A DNA stretch of 64,000 nt from assembly GCF_012927115.1 (NCBI RefSeq), contig NZ_JABBFY010000002.1, positions 1-64,000 on the forward strand, written 5' to 3'. Source of the stretch: Sphingomonas sp. G-3-2-10 (lineage in GTDB: Bacteria; Pseudomonadota; Alphaproteobacteria; Sphingomonadales; Sphingomonadaceae). The position numbers and the translations under genes are program-made. Below are positions 8,455 to 16,860 of this stretch, piece by piece. Each line of letters opens with the position of its first letter. The first letter of the stretch is position 1. Below the pieces are notes generated by a model. The model was given only the letters and a program-made list of their open reading frames with translations. It was not told the origin of the DNA and did not search any database.

Positions 8455-8889
8455 GTGAATAGCAGGCATTATGTCGTCAATGCGCCGACGGTCGTGGGCG
8501 AGATCATCGACGACGAGGCCGTGATCCTCAACCTCCAGACCGGGCTCTATTTCAACACCGCCGGATCGGGCGCGGAAATCTGGGCCGGGCTCGGTTCGGG
8601 CGCGAGCGTCGCGGCGCTGGCTGCCCGGCTCGCCGGCCGGTTCGACATCGATGCCGCAACCGCCGCCAATGCCGTCGCCACCTTCCTGACCACGCTCGAA
8701 GGCTATGAACTGGTGCGCAGCGAAGACGCGCCCGCCGATGCGCCGCAGGTCGTCCCGGCCGCGCGCGGCGGCGAAGCCTTCGCCCCGCCCGTGCTCGGCA
8801 CCCATTCCGACCTCGACGATCTGCTTCGGCTCGATCCGATCCACGATGTCGACCAGATGGGCTGGCCGATCGCCAGCCGCCCCGCCTGA
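8455..8889 (+). CDS. PqqD-like protein (RiPP recognition element fold)
   Basis: A 144-residue protein. Residues 1-90 match the PqqD/RRE winged-helix family: a VVGEIIDDEAVILNLQTG beta-hairpin, then LYFNTAGSGAEIW and a helical tail. These domains bind leader peptides of ribosomally made natural products and hand them to tailoring enzymes. The GTG at 8455 has a purine-rich site (CGGAAAG) 10-11 nt upstream and is preferred over a TTG at 8413. The C-terminal ~50 residues are low-complexity and not typical. No precursor peptide, radical SAM enzyme or asparagine-synthetase homologue is seen nearby, so its partner is unknown. Confidence 0.72.
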   Translation: MNSRHYVVNAPTVVGEIIDDEAVILNLQTGLYFNTAGSGAEIWAGLGSGASVAALAARLAGRFDIDAATAANAVATFLTTLEGYELVRSEDAPADAPQVVPAARGGEAFAPPVLGTHSDLDDLLRLDPIHDVDQMGWPIASRPA

Positions 8890-8912
8890 CCGCCATCGAG
8901 CCCAGCGGGACG

Positions 8913-9560
8913 ATGCCGACGGTCAGCCTCGTCGTCCCCTGCTTCAACGCCGCGCCGTTCCTGGCCGCCGCGCTGGGATCGGCGCTCGCCCAGACGCGCC
9001 GGCCGGACGAGATCATCGTCGTGGATGACGGATCGACCGACGGCAGCGCCGCGATCGCCGCAACCGTCGATGGGCCGATCCGCGTCCTGCCCACCGCCAA
9101 TCTCGGCATCGCCGCCGCGCGCAATACGGGCATCGCGGCCAGCAGCGGCGCGGTCATCGCCTTTCTCGACGCCGACGATCTGTGGACGCCCGACAGCCTT
9201 GAAAGCCGCCTGTCCTTCTGGGGCCAGCGGCCGGAACTCGACTATGTCTTCGGATCGGTCGCCTGCTTCGGCGATGCGACCGGCGCGCCGATCGGCCTGC
9301 CCGAGCCGGGGCGCCTTGCCGGCAGCCTGTTGGTGCGGCGCGGGGCATTCGATGCGATCGGCTTGTTCGACACCAGCCTGCGCACCGGGGAGACCATCGA
9401 CTGGATCGGCCGTGCCGATGCGGCAGGCTATCGCTCGGCCGGCACCGGCACGGTCGCGCTCCGGCGTCGCGTCCATACCAGCAATACCACGCGCGATTCG
9501 AGCCAGTTGCACGCGGACTATCTCAAGATCCTGCGGCGCAACCTGACACGGCGGAGCTGA
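8913..9560 (+). CDS. Glycosyltransferase family 2
   Basis: A 215-residue GT2 enzyme with the family hallmarks SLVVPCFNAAPFL, DEIIVVDDGSTDGS and FLDADDLWTPDS (DxD-like metal site). It is short for the family and lacks membrane helices, so it is probably a soluble transferase acting on a membrane-bound or protein acceptor. It starts 23 nt after the PqqD-like gene and ends one base before the stop codon of the convergent nitroreductase gene. Confidence 0.8.
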   Translation: MPTVSLVVPCFNAAPFLAAALGSALAQTRRPDEIIVVDDGSTDGSAAIAATVDGPIRVLPTANLGIAAARNTGIAASSGAVIAFLDADDLWTPDSLESRLSFWGQRPELDYVFGSVACFGDATGAPIGLPEPGRLAGSLLVRRGAFDAIGLFDTSLRTGETIDWIGRADAAGYRSAGTGTVALRRRVHTSNTTRDSSQLHADYLKILRRNLTRRS

Positions 9561-9561
9561 T

Positions 9562-10518
9562 CTAAACGATCAGTTGCTGCGGCTCCCACCTCGCCCGCAC
9601 CGGCGCGCGTCCCGAACGCGATCCGATCCGGAATACACCGATCAGCGCCCTGTCTTCCGGAAGACGATGCTCGGCCGCGAGGAGACGGTTCGTTTCCTCC
9701 CAATCGGCCAGAACCGACAAGGGACAGGCCGCCAGCCCGTGACGCTCCATCGCCAGCCACGCGCGATACAGCGCGCGGCCGGCTTCGATCGCGGGCTCGC
9801 CCGCCGGGCGGATGAACAGCGCAATCGCCGATGCGCTGGCGGTCTTGGCGCGTTCCGAAAGCAGCAGGCGCGCGAGTCCGATCCGGTCGAGCGTGCCGAA
9901 CAACGGTCCCAGCACCAGCCCGGCCGCACGAGCCTCGACGGGGCTCAGCACCATCGCTTCGGCATTCAGCCCGTCATGGTCCCAGTCCGGATGCGTCCGC
10001 GTCAGCCGCATCCATTGGCGCAGTTCGCGGCGATGCGCGGAATCGCGCAGGAAATGCATCGACGCATCGTCACCCAGCGCGGCGATGTGCGCGATCGCCG
10101 TGGCATCGCGGACCAGCACGAGGTCGCCGCTCTCGGCCTCCAGCCGGTCGAGCGGCGCACCGGCGGCCAGTGGCTCGAAACTACCGCGCCAGGTTGCCCG
10201 GCTCTCGATCTCGGGCATCGGCGCCGCCGCCGCGTCGCTGTGCACGCGAATCGCGGCGAGCGCGCCATCGGCTTGCTCGACCTGCCCCGCCCACCCCTCT
10301 GCCGCCAGCGCGAGCAGCGTGCCCTCAAGCGCCGTGCCGTGCGAGATCAGGATGTCGCGTCCGGCGGGATCGGCGGCCGGAAGGCGGATCGAAGGCGTGT
10401 CGAGCAGCAGGATGCGCCCCTCCCCGTCCAGCGACCAGCGCGTCGGCTGCACATTATGGACGCTCGGCGCGAGCCGCGCCCGGGCGACGAGGCGAGTCAG
10501 CAGATCGGGATCAACCAT
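9562..10518 (-). CDS. Acg-type nitroreductase-family protein
   Basis: A 318-residue protein resembling the Acg subgroup of nitroreductases (tandem half-domains, FMN or no flavin). APSVHNVQPTRW near residue 15 is the typical N-terminal flavin-site segment, and MERHGLAACPLSVL near the C-terminus fits the second half. The family oxidises or dehydrogenates substrates, or only binds flavin. The start at 10518 lies inside the preceding GNAT-like gene (overlap 8 nt); the longer frame upstream is a shadow. It is the last gene of the five-gene operon. In RiPP pathways related nitroreductases oxidise azolines, but here the role is not established. Confidence 0.68.
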   Translation of the reverse strand: MVDPDLLTRLVARARLAPSVHNVQPTRWSLDGEGRILLLDTPSIRLPAADPAGRDILISHGTALEGTLLALAAEGWAGQVEQADGALAAIRVHSDAAAAPMPEIESRATWRGSFEPLAAGAPLDRLEAESGDLVLVRDATAIAHIAALGDDASMHFLRDSAHRRELRQWMRLTRTHPDWDHDGLNAEAMVLSPVEARAAGLVLGPLFGTLDRIGLARLLLSERAKTASASAIALFIRPAGEPAIEAGRALYRAWLAMERHGLAACPLSVLADWEETNRLLAAEHRLPEDRALIGVFRIGSRSGRAPVRARWEPQQLIV

Positions 10519-11626
10519 CGAGGCGCTTTCCGAAAATGGCGAGTTCGTGCAGCGATCGCGCGCCGATCTTCTCCGCCTGGCGCAGGCTCGCGCCGTTGAC
10601 GTCGGCGATCCAGGTGCCGCCCACGCTGGCATAGCCGCTTGCCTTCAGCGCGGTCGCCAGCCGGAACAGCATCGCGCCGTTCAGTCCACGATTCTGATGC
10701 GCCGGATCGACCGAATAGAGCAGGATCACCGCGCGCGAGCGGCTGAGCCGGTGGCGCAGGAAGTGGATCGGCGTCGCGATGCCGAGCCGCGAGCGGGTAT
10801 CGCGAATGAACGGGTTCATGTCGGGCACGCAGAGCAGCGCCCCGACCGGTTCGCCGCGATGATGGACGATGACCGGCAGGCGGAAATCCATGATCCACAT
10901 CATCTCGCCCGCCTGAAACTCGAACTCGGCGGGCGTGAGCGGGACGAACATCGGGTTGCGATCGAACCCTGCATTGAGCACGCGCCGGGCATCCTCCATC
11001 CGCGCGGCGAAGGTCCGGCGCGTCACGCCCAGCCATTCATATTCGGGATCGTCGAGGATTGCGCGCTGCTTCGGCCCGAGCAGGACCGACGGATCGAGCT
11101 GCTCCAGATCATAGGCGAAGGTCGTCATGTCGAAGACCGGGCGATATCCGTTGGAGTCGAGCAGGCGCGCGATGTGCGGCGGCGACCACATCATGTCGGT
11201 ATAGGGCGCGGCGTCGAACCCGCCGGTCACCACCCCCGCCATCTGCATCGCCGTCAGGTTGAAATTGCCCGCGATCTCGTCCGCGCCGCGCTCGCGGCCC
11301 CAGCCCTCCGCCGCCTCCAGCAAGGTGCGCGCGACTTCGGGTTCGTCGCCGCAGTCGAAGAAGCCGAACTGCGCGCGGCGGGTGCCGTGACGCATATTCG
11401 ATGCATCGTGGATCGACGCGACGATCCGGCCTACCGGTTTGCCGTCGCGATGCGCGGTGAAGAGCTCGAACCGGCCATGCCCCTCGGTCACCAGCGGGTT
11501 TCGCGCCGGATCGAGGATCCGGTCGAGGTCCCCGCGCATCGGCGAGACATAGGGGCTGCCGGCCGAATAGACCCGGAAGGGAACCTCGAAGGCCGCGGCG
11601 CGGTCGCCGGTGCGAAGTGTGATCAC
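10511..11626 (-). CDS. GNAT-like N-acyltransferase (YghO-like)
   Basis: A 371-residue protein. The C-terminal half contains a GNAT acyl-CoA pyrophosphate loop, DPAHQNRGLNGAM (about 307-319), followed by a helix and GGTWIADVN. The N-terminal half (FRVYSAGSPYVSP, FELFTAHRDGKPVGRI) looks like a second, degenerate GNAT domain. Overall it resembles the large acyltransferases of the YghO group, to which a bacterial ceramide synthase is thought to be related. It starts with a GTG at 11626 overlapping the previous stop (GTGA). It presumably acylates an amine made or carried by the operon. Confidence 0.62.
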   Translation of the reverse strand: MITLRTGDRAAAFEVPFRVYSAGSPYVSPMRGDLDRILDPARNPLVTEGHGRFELFTAHRDGKPVGRIVASIHDASNMRHGTRRAQFGFFDCGDEPEVARTLLEAAEGWGRERGADEIAGNFNLTAMQMAGVVTGGFDAAPYTDMMWSPPHIARLLDSNGYRPVFDMTTFAYDLEQLDPSVLLGPKQRAILDDPEYEWLGVTRRTFAARMEDARRVLNAGFDRNPMFVPLTPAEFEFQAGEMMWIMDFRLPVIVHHRGEPVGALLCVPDMNPFIRDTRSRLGIATPIHFLRHRLSRSRAVILLYSVDPAHQNRGLNGAMLFRLATALKASGYASVGGTWIADVNGASLRQAEKIGARSLHELAIFGKRLDG

Positions 11627-12792
11627 GAGCCGTTCCTTCCGGTTGCCGCCGCCAGCAGCCGCTGGGCGAGCGCGAGATCGGTCTCGGCGGAGACATTCGC
11701 GGACAAGCCGGGCAGATTGATCGCAAGCCATGCCAGCGGCGTTTCGCGCAGGGTCAGCAGATGCGTCGCATTGTGCGTCTCGAAAATCGCGGCGATCGCT
11801 TCGGCCCGGATGTCGTCGGCGGCCAAGCCCCAGGGCGCGTCGCGCCGGCGCAGGACGGGATAAGCAGCCGCCAGCGCGGTGGCAGCGGCGATATCCACGC
11901 CTTCGAGATGATCGTGCGACAGGATCGCGCCATTGCCCAGCGTCTCGCTGGCGGTGATCGTCTGCAACAACGCATCGCGGTCGCCGGCCGGCGCGGAGGC
12001 GAGCGCGCGGCGCAGCTTGAGACCCGCATCCTGCACGGCTACAGCGTCCGCGCCGATCGTGACCAGCAGCAGCGCCGCGAGAACGACAAGGCCGATCTGC
12101 ACCGCGCTCAGGCTCGCCCCGGCGCTCGCCAGTCCGGCGCCGGCCAGCGCCGCGATCGCGACGAGGAACGCGAGCCATCCGATCCGTTCCCCCACGCGCC
12201 ACGCGCCGATGGTCAGGCCGACCCAGCCGAGCAGCATCACCGCCAGCGGCGACATCCGCGCCGGCGTATCGGGCAGCAGCTCGCGGAAGTCGGTGAGCGC
12301 CGCCGGCACCAGCACGATCTGGCACAGCGCCAGCGCAATCACGGCGCGCACTTCGGCGCGGTCCAGTCCGCGCAGTCCCGCCAGCGCGATCGCCACCGCA
12401 ATCGTCATGCCGATGCCGATATGCGCACCCAGCACCGGGGTTACCCAGCGGATATCCGCGAGCGCCGCAGCCAGCGCAGCGATCGTCCCGCCGAGGACGA
12501 GCAGCTTCACGGCAAGCGGCGCGTGCCGCCGGATCAGCCCTTCCACCACGAACAGCACGGCCAGCGGGATTCCCGCCGCGGCGACTGCGGTGAGCGTGTT
12601 GAACCCGCTGCCCGCGCCGAGCCAGAACAGGCCCCGGCTGGCATACATCGCCGCGAGAAGCCCCAGCGCCAGCGTCCATCGCCAGCGCATCGCGCCGAGC
12701 GCGTCGCGGCGGCGCACGGCGATCATCAGCGCGATCACCCCGGCAAGGCCCAGTGCGTTGATCAGGCTGTCGGTGACGGCGTTTGCGGTCAT
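11623..12792 (-). CDS. Polytopic membrane protein with C-terminal soluble region
   Basis: A 389-residue protein not assigned to a family. The first ~250 residues are strongly hydrophobic with about eight membrane helices rich in Ala, Leu and Gly. The last ~130 residues are soluble and contain a distinctive AILSHDHLEGVDIAAATALA segment. The start at 12792 overlaps the stop of the E1-like gene (ATGA) and its own stop overlaps the next GNAT-like gene (GTGA). Its place in the middle of the operon suggests a membrane anchor, sensor or transporter for the product of the locus. Confidence 0.6.
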   Translation of the reverse strand: MTANAVTDSLINALGLAGVIALMIAVRRRDALGAMRWRWTLALGLLAAMYASRGLFWLGAGSGFNTLTAVAAAGIPLAVLFVVEGLIRRHAPLAVKLLVLGGTIAALAAALADIRWVTPVLGAHIGIGMTIAVAIALAGLRGLDRAEVRAVIALALCQIVLVPAALTDFRELLPDTPARMSPLAVMLLGWVGLTIGAWRVGERIGWLAFLVAIAALAGAGLASAGASLSAVQIGLVVLAALLLVTIGADAVAVQDAGLKLRRALASAPAGDRDALLQTITASETLGNGAILSHDHLEGVDIAAATALAAAYPVLRRRDAPWGLAADDIRAEAIAAIFETHNATHLLTLRETPLAWLAINLPGLSANVSAETDLALAQRLLAAATGRNGS

Positions 12793-13658
12793 CCGCCCGT
12801 CATCCGCCGCAGCGCCCGCCTCACGACCGGCCGCAGCAGCGCGGCGAGCGGCGCCGGCAGCGGACGCTCGACGCGCGGCTTGTGGACATTGAGGAACCAG
12901 CCCCGGCAATCCGCGCCGCCAGGCCGTCCGGTCGCCAGCCGGATCGCTTCATAGGCCATCAGCATTCCGGTGGTGATCACCATCGGCGCGAACGACATCC
13001 GGCTGCGGCGTCCGGCCGCCACTTCGCCCGCCAGCGCAAGGTCGATATGATGCCGCGACGAGCTGTGCAGCATCACATGCTCGGCCTCGCGCAGGAAGGA
13101 CGCGGCGCGATCGGCGTCGGTCACCGCCTCGATCGCCTTGCCGCGCGTGGGGTAGCCCAACCGCTCCTCGGGCGTCGGATCGCCCGGACGGGTCACATAG
13201 ACGGAAGGGAGCGGGGCGGCATAGGCATCGATCACGGTCGCGCCATGCGCGCGGCCCGCGCGATAGAGGCGCAGGCTGGCGACGAGATCGTCGGTGCCGT
13301 TGATCACGATCTTCGCGGTCTCCAGCACGCGATCGAGATGATCGGGCCAGTCGCCGCCCAGGACTTCGATCTCCGCCTCGGGGTTGATCCGCAGGCACTG
13401 GTCGCGGCTGGCCTCCGCCTTGTGCCGCCCGGCCGTATCGAGCGTCGCGAAGAGCTGGCGATTGAAGTTGGAGACTTCGAAATCGTCGAGATCGGCGATC
13501 ACCAGCCGCGAAACGCCCGCGCGCACCAGCGCCATCAGGCACGCGCCGCCCATCCCGCCGACGCCGCACACGAAGACCGGCGTGCTGCGCAACCGTTTCT
13601 GCTCGGCTTCGCTGACGAACCCGATGTTGCGCGTCGTCATCGCGGCATAATCAAACAT
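12789..13658 (-). CDS. E1/ThiF/MoeB-like adenylyltransferase
   Basis: A 289-residue protein of the E1-like superfamily, which adenylates a C-terminal carboxylate with ATP. Seen here are the nucleotide loop GVGGMGG (32-38), the acidic-Arg motif DLDDFEVSNFNRQLF (about 56-70) and the metal-binding aspartates in NGTDD (120-124). No CxxC zinc pairs are present, unlike MoeB and ThiF, and no obvious catalytic cysteine is seen in a conserved context. It overlaps its neighbours by 8 nt (upstream) and 4 nt (downstream). It is unlikely to be the housekeeping thiamine or molybdopterin enzyme, since no thi or moa gene is near. Confidence 0.78.
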   Translation of the reverse strand: MFDYAAMTTRNIGFVSEAEQKRLRSTPVFVCGVGGMGGACLMALVRAGVSRLVIADLDDFEVSNFNRQLFATLDTAGRHKAEASRDQCLRINPEAEIEVLGGDWPDHLDRVLETAKIVINGTDDLVASLRLYRAGRAHGATVIDAYAAPLPSVYVTRPGDPTPEERLGYPTRGKAIEAVTDADRAASFLREAEHVMLHSSSRHHIDLALAGEVAAGRRSRMSFAPMVITTGMLMAYEAIRLATGRPGGADCRGWFLNVHKPRVERPLPAPLAALLRPVVRRALRRMTGG

Positions 13659-14604
13659 CCGGTTCCTCCCGCCACGGCCGCAGCCGTCCCCATCGCCGCC
13701 CCGGGCTGAGCCAGTAGATCGCCGGCAGCACCGCGCGCTGCACCAGCAGGAACAGCGCCGCGCCCAGCATCGCGGGCAGCGAATGCCGCGGCACGTCCTG
13801 CAGCAGATAGCGCCGCGCCGCGGCCAGATTCATCTCGCCGATCTGCAGCACGTCGTCGCCGCGATCATAGTCGAGCGTCGCTTCGCAGAATTCGTTGTAG
13901 ATCGCTTCGCGATGCTTCGGCGCGGCATCGAACCGCTTCTTCAGATGATCCGATCCGCCGCGATAGGCGTCCTCGATCACGAACCGCGTTTCGTCGAACC
14001 GCACATCGTCGCTGACCCCGAACGCCGCGCGGTGACGCTGCATGATCTGGCGGGCCAGCGCGAGATGATCGAAGCGCCGGACCGCCCCGGCGGCGGGCGA
14101 GGGAAACACGTTGCTGAAGCCCTCGCAGACCAGCCCGACCACGGCCGGCACCTGCGTGACGCTCGAGATCCAGAACGGCCGCAACTGATTGCGCACGAAC
14201 AGCAGCAAGGTGGTCATGCCGTAGAGCGCCCAGGAGAAGCCCTTGCCGCGCGTTTCGGGGTCGATCAGGACCAGGCCGAGATGGGTGACCGTCTCGGCGC
14301 GACCGCGATGGGTGACGTCCAGCACAGCAAGCGCGTTGAACGCGACCGGCCGGCCGGTCTGCCGCTCGCGGATCAGCATGATCACCGTACGATCGAGCGC
14401 CCCCGACCCAGCGAGAAACACGCCATAATCGAGCTGGCCGCCGGGCAGGGACCGTTCGGCGACCTCGCGCAACGCGGCGGTCAATGCCGCCTGCTCCGTA
14501 GCGGGCATCCACCGGCCCGGCCGTTCATAGAGATGCGCTTCATGCGCGGAGGACAGGCGCACCGACAGGTTCAGGAACGGCTGGACAACGGCCTTCAGCC
14601 ACAT
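13651..14604 (-). CDS. GNAT-like acyltransferase, first gene of the E1/nitroreductase operon
   Basis: A 317-residue protein. A GNAT-like loop IDPETRGKGFSWALYG (about 114-129) follows the beta strand HLGLVL, so acyl-CoA or acyl-AMP binding is likely. The C-terminus ends with a hydrophobic segment (MLGAALFLLVQRAVLPAIYW) that may be a membrane anchor. The start at 14604 is the first of five minus-strand genes that all overlap, and the intergenic region 14605-14826 separates it from the divergent TonB-dependent receptor. No closer family was recognised; exosortase- or autoinducer-associated acyltransferases are possible relatives. Confidence 0.55.
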   Translation of the reverse strand: MWLKAVVQPFLNLSVRLSSAHEAHLYERPGRWMPATEQAALTAALREVAERSLPGGQLDYGVFLAGSGALDRTVIMLIRERQTGRPVAFNALAVLDVTHRGRAETVTHLGLVLIDPETRGKGFSWALYGMTTLLLFVRNQLRPFWISSVTQVPAVVGLVCEGFSNVFPSPAAGAVRRFDHLALARQIMQRHRAAFGVSDDVRFDETRFVIEDAYRGGSDHLKKRFDAAPKHREAIYNEFCEATLDYDRGDDVLQIGEMNLAAARRYLLQDVPRHSLPAMLGAALFLLVQRAVLPAIYWLSPGRRWGRLRPWREEPDV

Positions 14605-14744
14605 CGGCAGCGGCGCTCCTGCGGGGAGAAGAGATTGGTCACCATTCTTGCACCCGCTGTCATGCCGGACGGCAGTAGCATCATAGCCCTGTGGAAGTTA
14701 CCGATTTCTGCAAATCCCGCCCCCGATCGGGCGCGAATCCGCCT

Positions 14745-14764
14745 GCTGACGCGATGCTGACAGC
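14745..14764 (+). promoter_or_regulatory. Direct-repeat response-regulator site upstream of the receptor
   Basis: The 20-mer GCTGACGCGATGCTGACAGC carries two CTGAC half-sites 10 bp apart, the layout used by OmpR-family regulators. It lies 63-82 nt before the receptor start. An almost identical copy (18 of 20 bases) lies before the PepSY/response-regulator operon at 19238-19257, so the response regulator encoded at 18176-18838 is the likely binder. Confidence 0.55.
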
Positions 14765-14826
14765 CGATGCGAGGCTGGCGTCAGCCGTCGCAGGGCAAGG
14801 CGCATCCCAGCAACAGGAGCTGGATC

Positions 14827-16860
14827 ATGCGCGCCATTCTCATCCTTCTCACCGCCTCGACGGCGCCCCTTTCGCTGATCGCAGCAACCCCCGCGCTCGC
14901 TCAGGAGCAGGGTACGGAAGGCGTCACGCGCTATCCGCCGGACTTTTTCGCGCGCGCCCAGCCAGTCAACGCCAACGACATGGGGGTGCTGGTTCCCGGC
15001 TTCCGCATCATCGAAGGCGACGCGGAAGTACGCGGCTATTCCGGCGCGGCGGGCAATGTCCTGATCGACGGCCAGCGCCCGGCCGGCAAGGCCGAGACGA
15101 TCGAGACGTTGCTCAAGCGGATTCCGGCCTCGCGAGTCCGCGAAATCCAGCTGATCCGTGCCGGGGCGGCGGGGTTCGACATGCAGGGCTACGCGGTGAT
15201 CGTGAACATCGTCCTCGAATCGAACAGCAAGCTGAGCGGCCGCGCCGAAGGCGAATACGCCATCTATCGCCACGGCTATCGCGCGCCGCGCGTGGCCGGT
15301 CAGCTCGCCTATGGCAGCGGATCGCGGCGCATCGACCTGTCCGGCGCCGTCTATCGCGAAATCGACGACGAGCATGGCTATGGCAGCCGCAACCGCTATG
15401 CGCTGAACGGAAGTCCGGTGCGGCTGGCGAGCTATTTCCAGCCCGAAGGCACCGATGTGATCGAAGGCACGATCGGATACCGCCAGCCGCTGACCGGCGG
15501 CGACCTGCGCCTCAGCGGCCTGATCCGCGACGCGCGGATGTTCGCCAATATCGGCTATGACGTGCGCGTGCCCGCGATCGAGACGATCCGCGGCAGCGAG
15601 CGCAAGCACACCCGTACCTACGAAGCCGGGCTGCGCTATGAACGGCCGCTGGGCGACGCGAGCAGCGTCGAGCTGATCGCCAGCCATCGCGCCGTTTCGA
15701 AGACCGCGCTGGAAAGCGAGACGTCCGCATCGGGCAGCGATCGTTCGAACGAACATGCCGACAGCAGCGAGAGCATCCTGCGGGTCGCCTTCCGCCACCG
15801 CACCGGGCCGCTCGCGCTGGAAATGGGCGGCGAAGGCGCGATCAACATCCTCGACAGCGCGAACCTGTTCTTCGAGGACAATCTGCCCGTCGCGATCCCG
15901 AACGCCCATGTGCGCGTCGAGGAGCAGCGCGCCGAGATCTTCGCGACCGCGACCTGGACGCTGTCTCCCGGCCTCTCGCTCGAGACCGGCGCGCGCTATG
16001 AATTCTCGCGGCTGGAGCAAAGCGGCGACACCGAACTCGGCAAGTCGCTCGCCTTCCTGAAGCCCCGCGTACGCCTGAGCTGGATGCCGGGGAAGCGCGA
16101 TCAGTTGCGCTTCCTGTTCGAGCGCGAGGTCGGCCAGCTCGACTTCGGCGATTTCGTCGGCGCGGCTTCGATCAACAGCGGGACGATCAGCGCGGGAAAT
16201 CGCGACCTCGAGCCCGACAGCCTGTGGCGCGCCGAGCTTTCCTACGAACATGGAATCGGCGCGGGATCGCTGGTGCTGGCGGCGCGTCGGGAATGGATCT
16301 CGGATCTGATCGATCAGCTGCCCATCCATGACGGCGGCACGGTCTATGACGCAGTCGGCAATATCGGATCGGCGACGCGCACGGCGTTCGAAGCCAATCT
16401 GAACCTCCCGCTCGATTCCTACGGTCTCAAGGGAGTGACGGTGAAGGCCGACGGCCTGTTCCAGCGCAGCGAGGCGACCGATCCGACCACCGGCGAGACG
16501 CGCCGCATCTCAGGCGACACGCCGGTCGAAGCCGGCGTCACACTGACCCACGACATTCCCGCATGGCAGCTGCGCTGGGGCAGCACTTGGGTGTTCGCCG
16601 CCGAAGACAGCGACTTCAAGGTCTCAGAAGTCCAGACCGACCGAATCGAAGGCCGGCTGGACCTGTTCGTCGAATACAAGCCGCGCGGCGGCTGGTCGCT
16701 GCGCCTGTTCGCCAAAAACCTGACCGACAGCCCGGTGACGCGGACCCGCGACGTGTTCACCGGGCCGCGCGGCGTCAGTGCGCTCCGCTATCGCGACGTG
16801 CGCACGCTGCGCAGCGGACCCTATTTCGGTCTGACGATTCAGCGCAGCTTCGGCGAGTGA
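14827..16860 (+). CDS. TonB-dependent receptor-like outer-membrane protein
   Basis: A 677-residue protein with a signal peptide (hydrophobic run ending in TPALAQ) and a plug-like N-terminal domain: VLIDGQRPAGKAETIETLL, IPASRVREIQLIRAG and a VIVNIVLE strand fit receptor plugs. The rest alternates polar and hydrophobic residues as beta-barrel strands and ends in FGLTIQRSF with a C-terminal Phe near the end. No TonB box is obvious. ATG 14827 has AGGAGC 6 nt upstream and is preferred over 14767. The gene overlaps the convergent histidine kinase by 22 nt. A shared direct repeat suggests that the neighbouring two-component system regulates it; the ligand is unknown. Confidence 0.78.
   Translation: MRAILILLTASTAPLSLIAATPALAQEQGTEGVTRYPPDFFARAQPVNANDMGVLVPGFRIIEGDAEVRGYSGAAGNVLIDGQRPAGKAETIETLLKRIPASRVREIQLIRAGAAGFDMQGYAVIVNIVLESNSKLSGRAEGEYAIYRHGYRAPRVAGQLAYGSGSRRIDLSGAVYREIDDEHGYGSRNRYALNGSPVRLASYFQPEGTDVIEGTIGYRQPLTGGDLRLSGLIRDARMFANIGYDVRVPAIETIRGSERKHTRTYEAGLRYERPLGDASSVELIASHRAVSKTALESETSASGSDRSNEHADSSESILRVAFRHRTGPLALEMGGEGAINILDSANLFFEDNLPVAIPNAHVRVEEQRAEIFATATWTLSPGLSLETGARYEFSRLEQSGDTELGKSLAFLKPRVRLSWMPGKRDQLRFLFEREVGQLDFGDFVGAASINSGTISAGNRDLEPDSLWRAELSYEHGIGAGSLVLAARREWISDLIDQLPIHDGGTVYDAVGNIGSATRTAFEANLNLPLDSYGLKGVTVKADGLFQRSEATDPTTGETRRISGDTPVEAGVTLTHDIPAWQLRWGSTWVFAAEDSDFKVSEVQTDRIEGRLDLFVEYKPRGGWSLRLFAKNLTDSPVTRTRDVFTGPRGVSALRYRDVRTLRSGPYFGLTIQRSFGE

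Noticed and set aside
10511..11626. GNAT-like protein as a bacterial ceramide synthase
   Set aside because: It resembles the YghO group, but no serine palmitoyltransferase or other sphingolipid gene is near, so the specific role is not claimed.
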